Below are positions 9,181 to 17,260 of a stretch of DNA of 40,452 nucleotides, piece after piece. The first letter of the stretch is position 1; the number at the start of each line of letters is the position of its first letter. This DNA is from Candidatus Blautia intestinavium (GTDB lineage: Bacteria > Bacillota > Clostridia > Lachnospirales > Lachnospiraceae). Both the position numbers and the translations under genes were made by a program. Under the pieces are notes generated by a model. The model was not told the origin of the DNA. It ran no database searches and saw only the letters and a list, made by a program, of their open reading frames with translations. The stretch is from NCBI GenBank assembly GCA_019113745.1, contig DXGV01000060.1, forward strand, positions 1 to 40,452, in the 5' to 3' direction.

Positions 9181-11057
9181 TAAAAAAATCCATCCAGAAA
9201 ATTTATCTGGCGCTTATTTTCATTCTTCTGTACGCCCCTATCGTCACATTGATGGTCCTGTCCTTCAATGAGTCCAGGACCAGAGCAAAATGGGGAGGCT
9301 TTACCCTGAAGTGGTATCAGGAGCTGTTTAAAAACGAGCAGATCATGAGCGCTTTTTACACAACCCTTTTGATCGCCTTCCTGGCAGCCGCCGCGGCGAC
9401 GGTGATCGGAACGGCGGCGTCCATCGCGATCCAGGGGATGAAGCAGCGTTGGCGGACCATGTATATGGGCCTTACCAATATCCCCATGATGAACGCGGAG
9501 ATCGTGATGGGTGTCTCTCTGATGCTTCTTTTTATCGCTCTCCGGATGACGCTGGGATTCGGCACGATACTTATCGCCCATATTACGTTCAATATTCCCT
9601 ATGTGATACTCAGCGTTTCTCCGAAGCTGCGCCAGACAAGCCGCCATACATATGAGGCTGCGCTGGATCTGGGTGCGTCTCCTCTGAAAGCGTTTTTCAA
9701 GGTGGTGTTCCCGGATATCGTGCCGGGCGTGCTTTCCGGATTCATGCTGGCGTTCACCATGTCCCTGGATGATTTTGTGATCACTCATTTTACCAAGGGA
9801 CCTGGGATCGACACTCTTTCCACGAAGATCTACACAGAAGTGAGGAAGGGGATCAAACCGGAGATCTACGCTCTGTCCACGATCCTTTTCGTATCTGTCC
9901 TCGTTCTTCTGATCCTGGTGAATTATTCGCCTGACGGGAAAGAGGAAGAGGGCGAGAAGAAAAAAGTCAGGAAGCCTTCCAGGGCGAAGGTGATCTTCCT
10001 GCGCCGGATCGTTCCTGCCGCGATCTGTATTCTTTTTGTGTTCGGCGGGATCTATTACGCAGGCGAGAACCAGGTGATGAATTCCGAGAAGGTCGTCGTG
10101 TACAACTGGGGCGAATATATCGATCCGGAAGTGCTGACCATGTTCGAGGAGGAGACGGGGATCGATGTGGTCTATGAGGAGTTTGAGACCAACGAGATCC
10201 TGTATCCCAAGATCAGCTCCGGAGCGATCGCCTACGACGCCATCTGTCCAAGCGATTATATGATCCAGCGTATGATGGAGAATGATCTGCTTGCGGAGAT
10301 TGATTTTGACAATATCCCCAATATCAAATACATCGGCAGCCAGTATATGGAACAGTCCAGGCAGTTTGATCCGGAAAATAAATACTCTGTTCCCTACTGC
10401 TGGGGCACCGTTGGAATCCTCTACAACAAAACCATGGTGGATGAACCGGTGGACAGCTGGGGCATCCTCTGGGATGAGAAGTACAGAGACAATATTCTGA
10501 TGCAGGATTCTGTCCGGGACGCTTTCGGGGTGGCTCTCAGGTATCTGGGATATTCCCTTAATTCCACAGACCTGGATGAACTTACAGAGGCGAGGGATCT
10601 GCTGATCGAGCAGAAACCGCTGGTGCAGGCTTACGTTATCGACCAGGTCAGGGATAAGATGATCGGAAACGAAGCCGCCATCGGCGTGATCTATTCCGGC
10701 GAGGCGATCTATACCCAGAAGGAAAATCCTGATCTGGAATATGTGGTTCCGAAAGAGGGATCGAACATCTGGATCGATTCCTGGGTGATCCCGAAAAACG
10801 CGGAGAACAAGGAAAACGCCGAAAAGTTTATCAATTTCCTCTGTCGTCCGGATATCGCGCTTATGAACTTTGAGTATATCACTTATTCCACGCCCAATAC
10901 GAAGGCGAGAGAGATGATCGAGGACGAGGCCATCCGGAACAGTACGATCGCCTTTCCGGATCTGGAAAAGCTTCCGGAGCTGGAGACATTCCAGTATCTG
11001 GGACAGAAGGCGGATGAGACGTATGGGGAGTTGTGGAATCAGGTGAAGTCGTCGTAG
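9177..11057 (+). CDS. PotCD: polyamine ABC permease fused to its substrate-binding domain
   Basis: A 626-residue fusion. Residues ~1-250 are a PotC permease with the EAA loop (EAALDLGASPLKAFFKVVFP, 160-179). A charged linker (~251-272) leads to one more membrane helix (~278-296). Residues ~300-626 are a PotD-like binding domain starting with VVVYNWGEYIDPEVL. The extra helix puts the binding domain outside the cell, tethered to the channel, so no lipoprotein anchor is needed. The start is TTG at 9177, seven bases after GGAGGTG. No frameshift or stop separates the halves, so this is a true fusion. Similar fusions are known in some Firmicutes. Confidence 0.92.
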   Translation: MIKKSIQKIYLALIFILLYAPIVTLMVLSFNESRTRAKWGGFTLKWYQELFKNEQIMSAFYTTLLIAFLAAAAATVIGTAASIAIQGMKQRWRTMYMGLTNIPMMNAEIVMGVSLMLLFIALRMTLGFGTILIAHITFNIPYVILSVSPKLRQTSRHTYEAALDLGASPLKAFFKVVFPDIVPGVLSGFMLAFTMSLDDFVITHFTKGPGIDTLSTKIYTEVRKGIKPEIYALSTILFVSVLVLLILVNYSPDGKEEEGEKKKVRKPSRAKVIFLRRIVPAAICILFVFGGIYYAGENQVMNSEKVVVYNWGEYIDPEVLTMFEEETGIDVVYEEFETNEILYPKISSGAIAYDAICPSDYMIQRMMENDLLAEIDFDNIPNIKYIGSQYMEQSRQFDPENKYSVPYCWGTVGILYNKTMVDEPVDSWGILWDEKYRDNILMQDSVRDAFGVALRYLGYSLNSTDLDELTEARDLLIEQKPLVQAYVIDQVRDKMIGNEAAIGVIYSGEAIYTQKENPDLEYVVPKEGSNIWIDSWVIPKNAENKENAEKFINFLCRPDIALMNFEYITYSTPNTKAREMIEDEAIRNSTIAFPDLEKLPELETFQYLGQKADETYGELWNQVKSS

Positions 11058-11112
11058 AAGGGGATGAAAGACGGGAATGTTATGACCGCCGAACGGATAA
11101 CGTTGAGCCGGA

Positions 11113-11341
11113 AACAAATATCGTGCAGAATGTGTGCGGGGAAATAAACGCGGATGTCAGCGGACACGTTGATTTTCTTGCTTTTCTGCGCCACCTATTG
11201 TATGGCAAAAATCAAAACTCGCATACGCTCAGACAGTTGATTTTTGCCATACGCTTTGCTCGAAAAACTGCGAAAATCTGCCGGACGTCCTCTGCCTCCG
11301 CGCTTTATCTCCGCACATACACTCTGCAGGAGATATTTGTT
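11113..11341. repeat. Long imperfect inverted repeat (fold-back element), ~229 bp
   Basis: The two arms, about 103-105 bases each, are imperfect reverse complements around a 21-base centre. Outer match: AACAAATATC at 11113-11122 with GATATTTGTT at 11332-11341. Middle: TGCAGAATGTGTGCGG at 11124-11139 with 11311-11328. Inner: a perfect 16-bp stem, 11200-11215 with 11237-11252. Weaker similarity extends outward to about 11090 and 11365. No plausible protein is encoded. It could be a MITE-like fold-back element, a decayed duplication or a long structured RNA. It sits directly after the potCD stop. Confidence 0.7.
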
Positions 11342-11389
11342 GAACCGGGCGAAACGGGTAAGAGCGGTGTGTGGAACGGGATTTCGTGT

Positions 11390-11417
11390 TTGACATTTAT
11401 GGCGCTTCTGCTATAAT
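11390..11417 (+). promoter_or_regulatory. Promoter of tandem small RNA unit 1
   Basis: TTGACA, a 16-base spacer and TATAAT with TG one base upstream of the -10. Both hexamers are perfect consensus, making this one of the strongest promoters in the window. No ribosome binding site or open frame follows, which fits an RNA gene. Confidence 0.75.
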
Positions 11418-11423
11418 ATATTT

Positions 11424-11530
11424 AACAAGACAGCCAGTAAGGGAGGTCAAGGCTCCCCGTCCTGGCGAATTAACAGTTTACAAAGTAAGCCGTCCTATCC
11501 TACCAAGATTCAGGGCGGCTTACTTATTAT
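11424..11530 (+). ncRNA. Unidentified structured small RNA, unit 1
   Basis: Predicted ~105-nt transcript starting about seven bases after the -10. Near the 5' end, GCCAG (11433-11437) pairs with CTGGC (11462-11466), enclosing an inner hairpin GGGAG/CTCCC. A linker follows, then a strong hairpin at 11483-11525. Unit 2 downstream has the same order of elements with different bases in the inner hairpin (AGATAG/CTATCT), so pairing is conserved while sequence changes. I do not recognise an RNA family. Transcript ends are inferred. Confidence 0.6.
11483..11530 (+). terminator. Terminator hairpin of small RNA unit 1
   Basis: A 14-bp stem, AAGTAAGCCGTCCT (11483-11496) with AGGGCGGCTTACTT (11512-11525), including one G-U pair and a 15-base loop. 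It is followed by a weak U-rich tail. Confidence 0.6.
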
Positions 11531-11542
11531 ATTCAATTATGT

Positions 11543-11570
11543 TTGACATCTGGGAGAGGTCTGCTATAAT
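11543..11570 (+). promoter_or_regulatory. Promoter of tandem small RNA unit 2
   Basis: TTGACA, 16-base spacer, TATAAT, again with an extended -10 (CTGCTATAAT) identical to unit 1. Most of the spacer differs from unit 1, so the promoter itself is what has been preserved. Confidence 0.75.
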
Positions 11571-11576
11571 ATACTT

Positions 11577-11683
11577 ATCAGAACAGCCGGAAGATAGATT
11601 ACACCTATCTGTCCTGGCAATTTATTTTTGGCTTAGTAAGTCGCCTTTTCTTTGTCAGAGAGCAGGGCGGCTTACTTATTTTT
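11577..11683 (+). ncRNA. Unidentified structured small RNA, unit 2
   Basis: Same architecture as unit 1: ACAGCCGG near the 5' end, inner hairpin AGATAG (11592-11597) with CTATCT (11605-11610), then GTCCTGGC closing the outer helix (GCCGG 11586-11590 with CTGGC 11614-11618). An AU-rich linker leads to a terminator whose 3' arm, GGGCGGCTTACTTATT, nearly matches that of unit 1. No start codon with a ribosome binding site is present. The family is unrecognised. Confidence 0.6.
11635..11683 (+). terminator. Terminator hairpin of small RNA unit 2
   Basis: AGTAAGTCGCC (from 11635) pairs with the GGCGGCTTACT arm near 11667-11676, with one G-U pair, followed by TTATTTTT. The stem resembles that of unit 1 while the loop differs in sequence. 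Confidence 0.65.
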
Positions 11684-11809
11684 CAGATTCAGTATGCGCG
11701 CCCTTCCGGCTGCCCGGATAAATACACTATTTGCATTACAGGATATCACAGGCCGGTAATTATTTTTGTCGAAAGAGCGCGAATCCGAATTTTTTTATGT
11801 GGATCCATA
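11684..11809. other. Intergenic stretch between small RNA unit 2 and the SsuC-like gene
   Basis: About 125 bases with no ORF, promoter pair or strong hairpin that I can support. It follows the unit 2 terminator and meets the minus-strand permease stop. Confidence 0.4.
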
Positions 11810-12601
11810 TTATTTCAGGCAGTTCTTTTCAATGTATCCCAGTATCCCGTACAGCGCCATGGCTATTACGCACAGGATCAGGATGGACATGAGGACGGTG
11901 GTAAGTTTAAAGGTCTGGCTGGAGTAGATGATCAGATACCCCAGTCCTTTCCGGGCTCCGATGAATTCGCCGATGATGACGCCCACAAGGCACAGGCCAA
12001 TGTTGACTTTCATAACGCTGAGGATCAGCGGAACAGAAGATGGAAGGACGATTTTCGTCAGTTCATCTTTTTTTGTACCGCCAAGCGTGGCGATCAGCTT
12101 GCATTTTTCCGGATCTGTCTCATGAAAACCGGTGTACAGATTGATGATGGATCCGAAAATCGCCACGGACATACCCGCGACCACGATCGTCCGCATATTG
12201 GCGCCCAGCCAGACGATCAGCAAAGGCGCGAGAGCGGATTTTGGGAGACTGTTCAGGACGACAAGGTAAGGCTCCAGAATCCGCGAAAGTTTCGGACAGG
12301 CCCACAAAAGAACTGCTGTACCGGTTCCCAGGATCACTACAAAAAAGAAACTCAGCAGGGTTTCTCCCAGTGTGATGCCGATATGCGAGAAAAGTTCCTG
12401 GCTGCGGCACATTTCTGTAAAATTCCGGACTATGGCAGTGGGACTGCTGAAAATAAAGGAATCGATCCAGCCTTTTCTGGCGGAGATTTCCCATAGAAAG
12501 AGAAAGCCCAGGAAAATAAGGATCCTGGACAGACTGATCATATATTTTTCCCTTTTCCTTGCGGCTAGATATTGTTTCTGCGCGGCGGAGAGTTCATGCA
12601 T
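11810..12601 (-). CDS. ABC transporter permease, SsuC/TauC (nitrate/sulfonate/taurine) type
   Basis: A 263-residue membrane permease with an N-terminal helix after a short basic segment and about five more hydrophobic segments. The family loop appears as LIATLGGTKKDELTKIVLPSS. It is translated after, and overlaps by eight bases, the ATPase gene upstream on the same strand. The class imports small anions or vitamin precursors such as sulfonates, nitrate or thiamine pyrimidine. No periplasmic-type binding protein is in the operon, so the substrate cannot be named. Confidence 0.85.
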   Translation of the reverse strand: MHELSAAQKQYLAARKREKYMISLSRILIFLGFLFLWEISARKGWIDSFIFSSPTAIVRNFTEMCRSQELFSHIGITLGETLLSFFFVVILGTGTAVLLWACPKLSRILEPYLVVLNSLPKSALAPLLIVWLGANMRTIVVAGMSVAIFGSIINLYTGFHETDPEKCKLIATLGGTKKDELTKIVLPSSVPLILSVMKVNIGLCLVGVIIGEFIGARKGLGYLIIYSSQTFKLTTVLMSILILCVIAMALYGILGYIEKNCLK

Positions 12602-13361
12602 GGCTGTTCAGCTCCTTCCATATCAGGTTGAAATAAGATTTAAAGTTCGGCGCGTTCCTTGAGGACAGAGGAGTTCTGTCTTCGATATCCAGTTTTATGG
12701 AAATAATGTCGGCTACAGAGGCCGGCCTTTTTGTAAGGATAACGACCCTGTCCGCCATACTGATGGCTTCGGATATATCGTGAGTGACCAGTATGGCGGG
12801 TTTTCCTTCTTTCTGGAGTATGGTGCCGATATCGTCGCTGACGTTCAGCCGTGTCTGGTAGTCCAGGGCAGAAAAGGGCTCATCCAGAAGAAGAAGCTCC
12901 GGTTTCAGCGCGAGAGTGCGGATCAGCGCGGCTCTCTGGCGCATGCCGCCGGACAGTTGGGACGGCCTGGCGTTCCGGAATTTGTCCAGTCCGTAAGTAC
13001 GCAGCATGGAATCAATATCCGATAGTTTATCTTCCGTGATCTCTCTGCGGATTTCCAGTCCCAGAAGGATGTTTTTGTAGATTGTGCGCCATTCCAGAAG
13101 ATGATCCTTCTGAAGCATATATCCTATGCGGGAATCCCCTCGTGTTACCGGAGTCCCGTTCATGGTCACGGATCCTTCTTCCGGCGGCAGCAGACCGCAG
13201 ATCACATTCAGAAGAGTGGACTTGCCGCAGCCGGACGGACCCACAACAGCAAGAAATTCACCGGGCATCAGATCGAAAGATATATGCGAAAGGGCGGCAG
13301 TCTCCCCGAAAGGCGTATGATAAGAAAGAGAAAGATCTCTCACTTCCAGCAGTGGATTCAT
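12594..13361 (-). CDS. ABC transporter ATP-binding protein, SsuB/TauB type
   Basis: A 255-residue ATPase with Walker A (GPSGCGKST), signature (LSGGMRQR), Walker B (LLLDEPFSALD) and switch (LVTHDISEA). The ATG at 13361 is preferred because GGAGG lies about seven bases upstream on the minus strand. An in-frame extension to 13406 has no comparable site. It pairs with the overlapping permease. An AT-rich leader and a 60-bp dyad lie upstream and may control the pair. Confidence 0.87.
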   Translation of the reverse strand: MNPLLEVRDLSLSYHTPFGETAALSHISFDLMPGEFLAVVGPSGCGKSTLLNVICGLLPPEEGSVTMNGTPVTRGDSRIGYMLQKDHLLEWRTIYKNILLGLEIRREITEDKLSDIDSMLRTYGLDKFRNARPSQLSGGMRQRAALIRTLALKPELLLLDEPFSALDYQTRLNVSDDIGTILQKEGKPAILVTHDISEAISMADRVVILTKRPASVADIISIKLDIEDRTPLSSRNAPNFKSYFNLIWKELNSHA

Positions 13362-13430
13362 AAAAAACCTCCATATTTTGTATATGTTTATCATATGCAC
13401 CCCCAAAAAGATATGTTATGATGATACCAG

Positions 13431-13490
13431 CCTTCAAAAGTCATACATCCCATTGTGTTTACACATATGGGGATGTATGACCTTGGAAGG
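13431..13490. promoter_or_regulatory. 60-bp dyad, candidate operator of the SsuBC-like operon
   Basis: CCTTCAAAAGTCATACATCCC (first 20 bases from 13431) is matched by its near-perfect reverse complement at 13470-13490 (19 of 21). The centre holds a smaller palindrome, TGTGTTTACACA. On the minus strand the dyad overlaps a possible -35 (TTGAAG at 13437-13432). No riboswitch core such as that for TPP is recognisable. Binding by a dimeric regulator is inferred. Confidence 0.45.
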
Positions 13491-13501
13491 CGCCAAAACA
13501 T

Positions 13502-13687
13502 GAGAAAGAAGCCCGTCAGGGCGGATTTCGAATGTTTTGAGGATTTCGGGAGCGCAAAGCGCGGAGAAATCCGTGGTATCATCAGAAGAAGAGGAAAAGA
13601 GAAAGAAGCCCGTCAGGGCGGATTTCGAATGTTTTGAGGATTTCGGGAGCGCAGAGCGCGGAGAAATCCGTGGTATCATCAGAAGAA
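13502..13687. repeat. Tandem direct repeat, two ~89-97 bp copies plus a partial third
   Basis: Copy A (13502-13598) and copy B (13599-13687) share about 89 bases with one clear difference; A has eight extra bases at its end. A degenerate start of a third copy follows at 13688. Each copy holds a hairpin, GGATTTC...GAAATCC, around GCGCAAAGCGC or GCGCAGAGCGC. The 97-base offset is not a multiple of three, so the short frames over it do not repeat in register and are unlikely to be coding. It lies just upstream of queH. Confidence 0.75.
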
Positions 13688-13724
13688 GAGAAAGCAGTCC
13701 GAAAGGGCCGGGAAAGGAAATAAA

Positions 13725-14423
13725 TTGAACAACAGGAACTATCAGAGAGAACTGGACAACCTTATTGAAAATATTAAGAAAGAACAGAAAACGCCCACAC
13801 TGTTTCTTCACAGCTGCTGCGCGCCCTGCAGCAGCTACGTGCTGGAATATCTCTCAGAATACTTTGAGATCACGGTGTTTTTTTATAACCCGAACATATC
13901 TTTCCAGGAAGAGTATGTGAAGCGGGCCGGGGAGCTGCGCCGGATGACAGAAGAGATGAATTTCCGCCATCCCGTTCATGTGGTGGAGGGCCCATACGAG
14001 CCGGAGAAGTTTTTCCACATGGCAAAGGGGATGGAGGACGTTCCGGAAGGCGGAGAGCGGTGTTTCCGCTGTTACAGGATGAGGATGGAGGAGGCGGCGA
14101 AACTTGCCCGTGAAGGGAATTTTGACTATTTTACCACCACCCTTTCCATCAGCCCGCTGAAAAACGCGCCGAAGATAAATGAGATCGGAGAGGAACTGGG
14201 AGAAATATACGGGGTTTCCCATCTTCCTTCGGATTTCAAGAAAAAGAACGGATATAAGCGCTCCATTGAGCTCTCCGGCGAGTATGGACTTTACCGGCAG
14301 AATTACTGCGGATGTGTTTTTTCGAAGAAAGAGCAGGAGCGGCGGACGCAAGAGAGGGAGCGGGAACGGAAAGTCCGGGGCAGCGAACAGGAAAAACAGA
14401 GGAATTCCGGTAAGACACTTTGA
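13725..14423 (+). CDS. queH: Epoxyqueuosine reductase QueH
   Basis: A 232-residue cytoplasmic enzyme that reduces epoxyqueuosine to queuosine, the last step of wobble-base modification in tRNAs. QueH (formerly DUF208) motifs are clear: HSCCAPCSSY near residue 29, RCYRMR, FTTTLSISPLKNAPKI, FKKKNGYKRSIELSGEYGLY and the terminal RQNYCGC. The paired cysteines hold the iron-sulfur site. The C-terminal ~30 residues are charged and probably disordered. The start is TTG at 13725 after GGAAAGGA. Confidence 0.9.
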   Translation: MNNRNYQRELDNLIENIKKEQKTPTLFLHSCCAPCSSYVLEYLSEYFEITVFFYNPNISFQEEYVKRAGELRRMTEEMNFRHPVHVVEGPYEPEKFFHMAKGMEDVPEGGERCFRCYRMRMEEAAKLAREGNFDYFTTTLSISPLKNAPKINEIGEELGEIYGVSHLPSDFKKKNGYKRSIELSGEYGLYRQNYCGCVFSKKEQERRTQERERERKVRGSEQEKQRNSGKTL

Positions 14424-14447
14424 TTTTTCGTGAAAATATGGTAAACT
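14420..14447 (+). promoter_or_regulatory. Probable argH promoter
   Basis: TTGATT, a 16-base spacer and TAAACT, overlapping the queH stop and about 40 bases before argH. The -10 is moderate, so confidence is limited. Confidence 0.45.
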
Positions 14448-14487
14448 GATGCAGTGAAAAAACAATATACAGAAATGAGGAAAATAT

Positions 14488-15867
14488 ATGGCTCAGTTAT
14501 GGGGAGGACGATTTACAAAGGAAACAGATAAGCTTGTCTATAATTTCAACGCGTCTATTTCCTTTGATCAGAAATTTTATAAACAGGATATCATGGGCAG
14601 CCGCGCCCATGTAAAGATGCTGGCGAAGCAGGGCATCCTCACAGAAGAGGAGCGGGATCAGATCCTCGAGGGACTTGACGGGATCCTTAAGGACGTGGAG
14701 AACGGAACTCTGGAGATCACTTCAGAGTACGAAGATATCCACAGTTTCGTGGAGGCGAACCTGATCGACAGGATCGGAGATCCCGGAAAGAAGCTTCATA
14801 CAGGACGAAGCCGCAACGACCAGGTGGCTCTGGATATGAAGCTGTATGTGAGGGACGAGATCGACGAGATCGACGGGGAGCTGAAAGAGCTTCTTACAGA
14901 ACTGCTTTCCCTGATGTCCGACAATGTGGAAACCTACATGCCGGGATTCACACATCTGCAGAAAGCCCAGCCGGTTACGCTGGCCCACCATATCGGGGCA
15001 TATTTTGAAATGTTCCGGAGGGACAGGGAACGGATGGCTGACATCCGCAAAAGAATGAACCTGTGTCCGTTGGGAGCAGGAGCTCTTGCGGGAACCACTT
15101 ATCCTTTGGACAGAGAATACACAGCCCGGCTTCTCGGTTTCGACGGCCCTACCAGAAACAGTATGGACTCTGTATCGGACAGGGATTATGTGATCGAGCT
15201 TCTGTCCGCACTTTCTACGATCATGATGCATCTCAGCCGTTTTTCTGAGGAGATCATCCTCTGGAATTCCAATGAATACGGTTTTGTGGAGATCGACGAC
15301 GCTTACAGTACCGGCAGCAGTATCATGCCCCAGAAAAAGAATCCGGATATCGCGGAACTTCTCCGTGGAAAAACAGGCCGTGTTTACGGGGCGCTGATGT
15401 CCATTCTCACCATAATGAAAGGGATACCTCTGGCTTATAACAAAGATATGCAGGAGGATAAGGAGCTTACTTTCGACGCCATTGATACGGTGAAAGGATG
15501 TCTCCGGCTTTTTGCGGGAATGATTTCCACAATGGAGTTCAGGAAAGAAGTAATGGAAGCCAGCGCAAAAAAAGGCTTTACCAACGCCACGGACGCGGCG
15601 GATTATCTTGTGAATCACGGAGTTCCTTTCCGTGACGCTCACGGAATCGTAGGGCGTCTGGTACTTCTGTGCATTGACAGAGGGATTTCTCTGGATGAGC
15701 TTCCGCTGGAAGAATATCAGAAGATCAGTCCGGTATTTGAAGAGGACATCTACGACGCGGTAAGTATGAAAACATGCGTGGAAAAACGCGAGACATACGG
15801 AGCGCCCGGACCGGACGTTATGAAAAAGGTGATTGCCGTAAACAGGGAATACCTTGAAAAAAACTGA
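14488..15867 (+). CDS. argH: Argininosuccinate lyase
   Basis: A 459-residue cytoplasmic enzyme that splits argininosuccinate into arginine and fumarate. Conserved segments include the N-terminal [11 protein letters not shown], the [13 protein letters not shown] motif and the fumarase/lyase signature [15 protein letters not shown] containing the catalytic serine loop. Length matches the family. The start follows ATGAGGAAAAT. argG is not in the window, so the pathway is scattered. Confidence 0.97.
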   Translation: MAQLWGGRFTKETDKLVYNFNASISFDQKFYKQDIMGSRAHVKMLAKQGILTEEERDQILEGLDGILKDVENGTLEITSEYEDIHSFVEANLIDRIGDPGKKLHTGRSRNDQVALDMKLYVRDEIDEIDGELKELLTELLSLMSDNVETYMPGFTHLQKAQPVTLAHHIGAYFEMFRRDRERMADIRKRMNLCPLGAGALAGTTYPLDREYTARLLGFDGPTRNSMDSVSDRDYVIELLSALSTIMMHLSRFSEEIILWNSNEYGFVEIDDAYSTGSSIMPQKKNPDIAELLRGKTGRVYGALMSILTIMKGIPLAYNKDMQEDKELTFDAIDTVKGCLRLFAGMISTMEFRKEVMEASAKKGFTNATDAADYLVNHGVPFRDAHGIVGRLVLLCIDRGISLDELPLEEYQKISPVFEEDIYDAVSMKTCVEKRETYGAPGPDVMKKVIAVNREYLEKN

Positions 15868-15897
15868 TTCCTGTAAAGAAAAAACATAAAAAAATAC

Positions 15898-15926
15898 TTG
15901 CATTTTCGGGAAAAGTGTTATAGTAT
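15898..15926 (+). promoter_or_regulatory. Probable asd promoter
   Basis: TTGCAT, a 17-base spacer and TAGTAT in the argH-asd gap, about 55 bases before the asd start. An overlapping TATAGT with a 15-base spacer is an alternative. Confidence 0.45.
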
Positions 15927-15981
15927 TTACTGGAAAAACAAATGTATGTAATACAAAGACATAAGAGCGAGGAGAAGTATT

Positions 15982-17067
15982 ATGAGTGAAAAACTGAAAG
16001 TTGGTATTTTAGGAGCTACCGGAATGGTAGGGCAGAGATTTATTTCCCTTCTGGAGAATCATCCGTGGTTTGAGGTGGTAACTCTGGCTGCCAGCGCGAG
16101 AAGCGCAGGAAAGACTTACGAAGAGGCAGTAGGCGGAAGATGGAAAATGGATACTCCTATGCCGGAGGCAGTCAAAAATATCGTTGTAATGAACGTCAAT
16201 GAAGTGGAAAAGGTTGCTTCTACTGTAGATTTTGTCTTTTCCGCGGTAGATATGTCCAAGGAAGAGATCAGAGCTATTGAGGACGCTTATGCGAAGACAG
16301 AGACTCCTGTTGTTTCCAACAACAGCGCTCACCGCTGGACGCCGGATGTTCCCATGGTAGTGCCGGAAATCAATCCGGAGCACTTTGATGTGATCGAGCA
16401 TCAGAAGAAACGTCTGGGAACAACCAGAGGATTTATTGCAGTAAAACCCAACTGTTCTATTCAGAGCTATGCACCGGTCCTTACCGCATGGAAGGAATTC
16501 GAACCCTATGAGGTGGTTGCCACTACTTATCAGGCGATCTCAGGCGCAGGCAAGACCTTTAAGGACTGGCCGGAAATGGAACACAATATTATCCCCTACA
16601 TCGGAGGAGAGGAAGAGAAAAGCGAGAAAGAGCCGCTGAGACTCTGGGGAAAGATCGTTGACGGAGAGATCGTTCCGGCTACAGAACCGGTGATCACCTG
16701 CCAGTGCGTGCGCGTACCTGTCCTGAACGGACATACAGCCGCTGTATTTGTGAAATTCCGTAAGAAACCTACCAAAGAGCAGCTTATCCAGGCTCTGAAG
16801 GATTTCAGGGGCGTTCCTCAGGAACTTGATCTTCCCAGCGCGCCGAAGCAGTTTATCCAGTATCTTGAAGAGGATAACCGTCCCCAGGTTACCGAAGATG
16901 TGGATTACGAACACGGCATGGGCGTTTCCGTGGGACGTCTCCGTGAAGACACTGTATACGATTACAAATTTATCGGACTTTCTCATAACACAGTAAGAGG
17001 AGCGGCAGGCGGAGCGATCCTCTGCGCGGAAACTTTAAAAGCAAAAGGATATATCACAAAGAAATAA
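15982..17067 (+). CDS. asd: Aspartate-semialdehyde dehydrogenase
   Basis: A 361-residue cytoplasmic enzyme that reduces aspartyl phosphate to aspartate semialdehyde, for lysine/diaminopimelate, threonine and methionine synthesis. The N-terminal NADP fold begins GILGATGMVGQRF. The catalytic cysteine lies in AVKPNCSIQSY near residue 156. Overall sequence and length resemble the archaeal/fungal-type enzyme rather than the classical E. coli type. The ATG follows GAGGAG. It appears monocistronic, with a promoter before it and a terminator after. Confidence 0.95.
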   Translation: MSEKLKVGILGATGMVGQRFISLLENHPWFEVVTLAASARSAGKTYEEAVGGRWKMDTPMPEAVKNIVVMNVNEVEKVASTVDFVFSAVDMSKEEIRAIEDAYAKTETPVVSNNSAHRWTPDVPMVVPEINPEHFDVIEHQKKRLGTTRGFIAVKPNCSIQSYAPVLTAWKEFEPYEVVATTYQAISGAGKTFKDWPEMEHNIIPYIGGEEEKSEKEPLRLWGKIVDGEIVPATEPVITCQCVRVPVLNGHTAAVFVKFRKKPTKEQLIQALKDFRGVPQELDLPSAPKQFIQYLEEDNRPQVTEDVDYEHGMGVSVGRLREDTVYDYKFIGLSHNTVRGAAGGAILCAETLKAKGYITKK

Positions 17068-17113
17068 AGAACGCCGTAAAACAGAATACCCCCATAAGTT
17101 CATGATGAAGCAG

Positions 17114-17157
17114 ACTTCCGGATACCTGAGAGCTCAGGAGAATCCGGAAGTTTTTTT
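17114..17157 (+). terminator. Intrinsic terminator after asd
   Basis: ACTTCCGGAT pairs with ATCCGGAAGT, with an inner CTGAG/CTCAG helix, followed directly by seven T residues. It separates asd from the molybdenum cofactor genes. Confidence 0.88.
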
Positions 17158-17172
17158 GTGTCTGAGAAAACA

Positions 17173-17201
17173 TTGAAGACAGAAAAAATAGCTGATATAA
17201 T
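17173..17201 (+). promoter_or_regulatory. Promoter of mobA-moeA-mobB
   Basis: TTGAAG, a 17-base spacer and TATAAT with TG one base upstream of the -10, about 60 bases before mobA. Confidence 0.65.
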
Positions 17202-17260
17202 GAAAATACTGAGGTTACCGGATCTGAAATACAGACTGCGGGAATATGACGGAAAGATGA

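Noticed and set aside
8835..11117. 760-residue open frame on the minus strand
   Set aside because: It is the shadow of the potB-potCD genes, rich in His, Arg and Asp, with no family sequence or start site.
13362..13430. TPP or other riboswitch before the SsuBC-like genes
   Set aside because: No conserved riboswitch core could be seen on the minus strand.
13502..13687. CRISPR array
   Set aside because: Only two long adjacent copies without unique spacers, and no cas genes; the 37516-37560 decamers are likewise too short.
13455..13728. Short ORFs over the tandem repeat upstream of queH
   Set aside because: The repeat offset is not a multiple of three and copies fall in different frames, so coding is not conserved.
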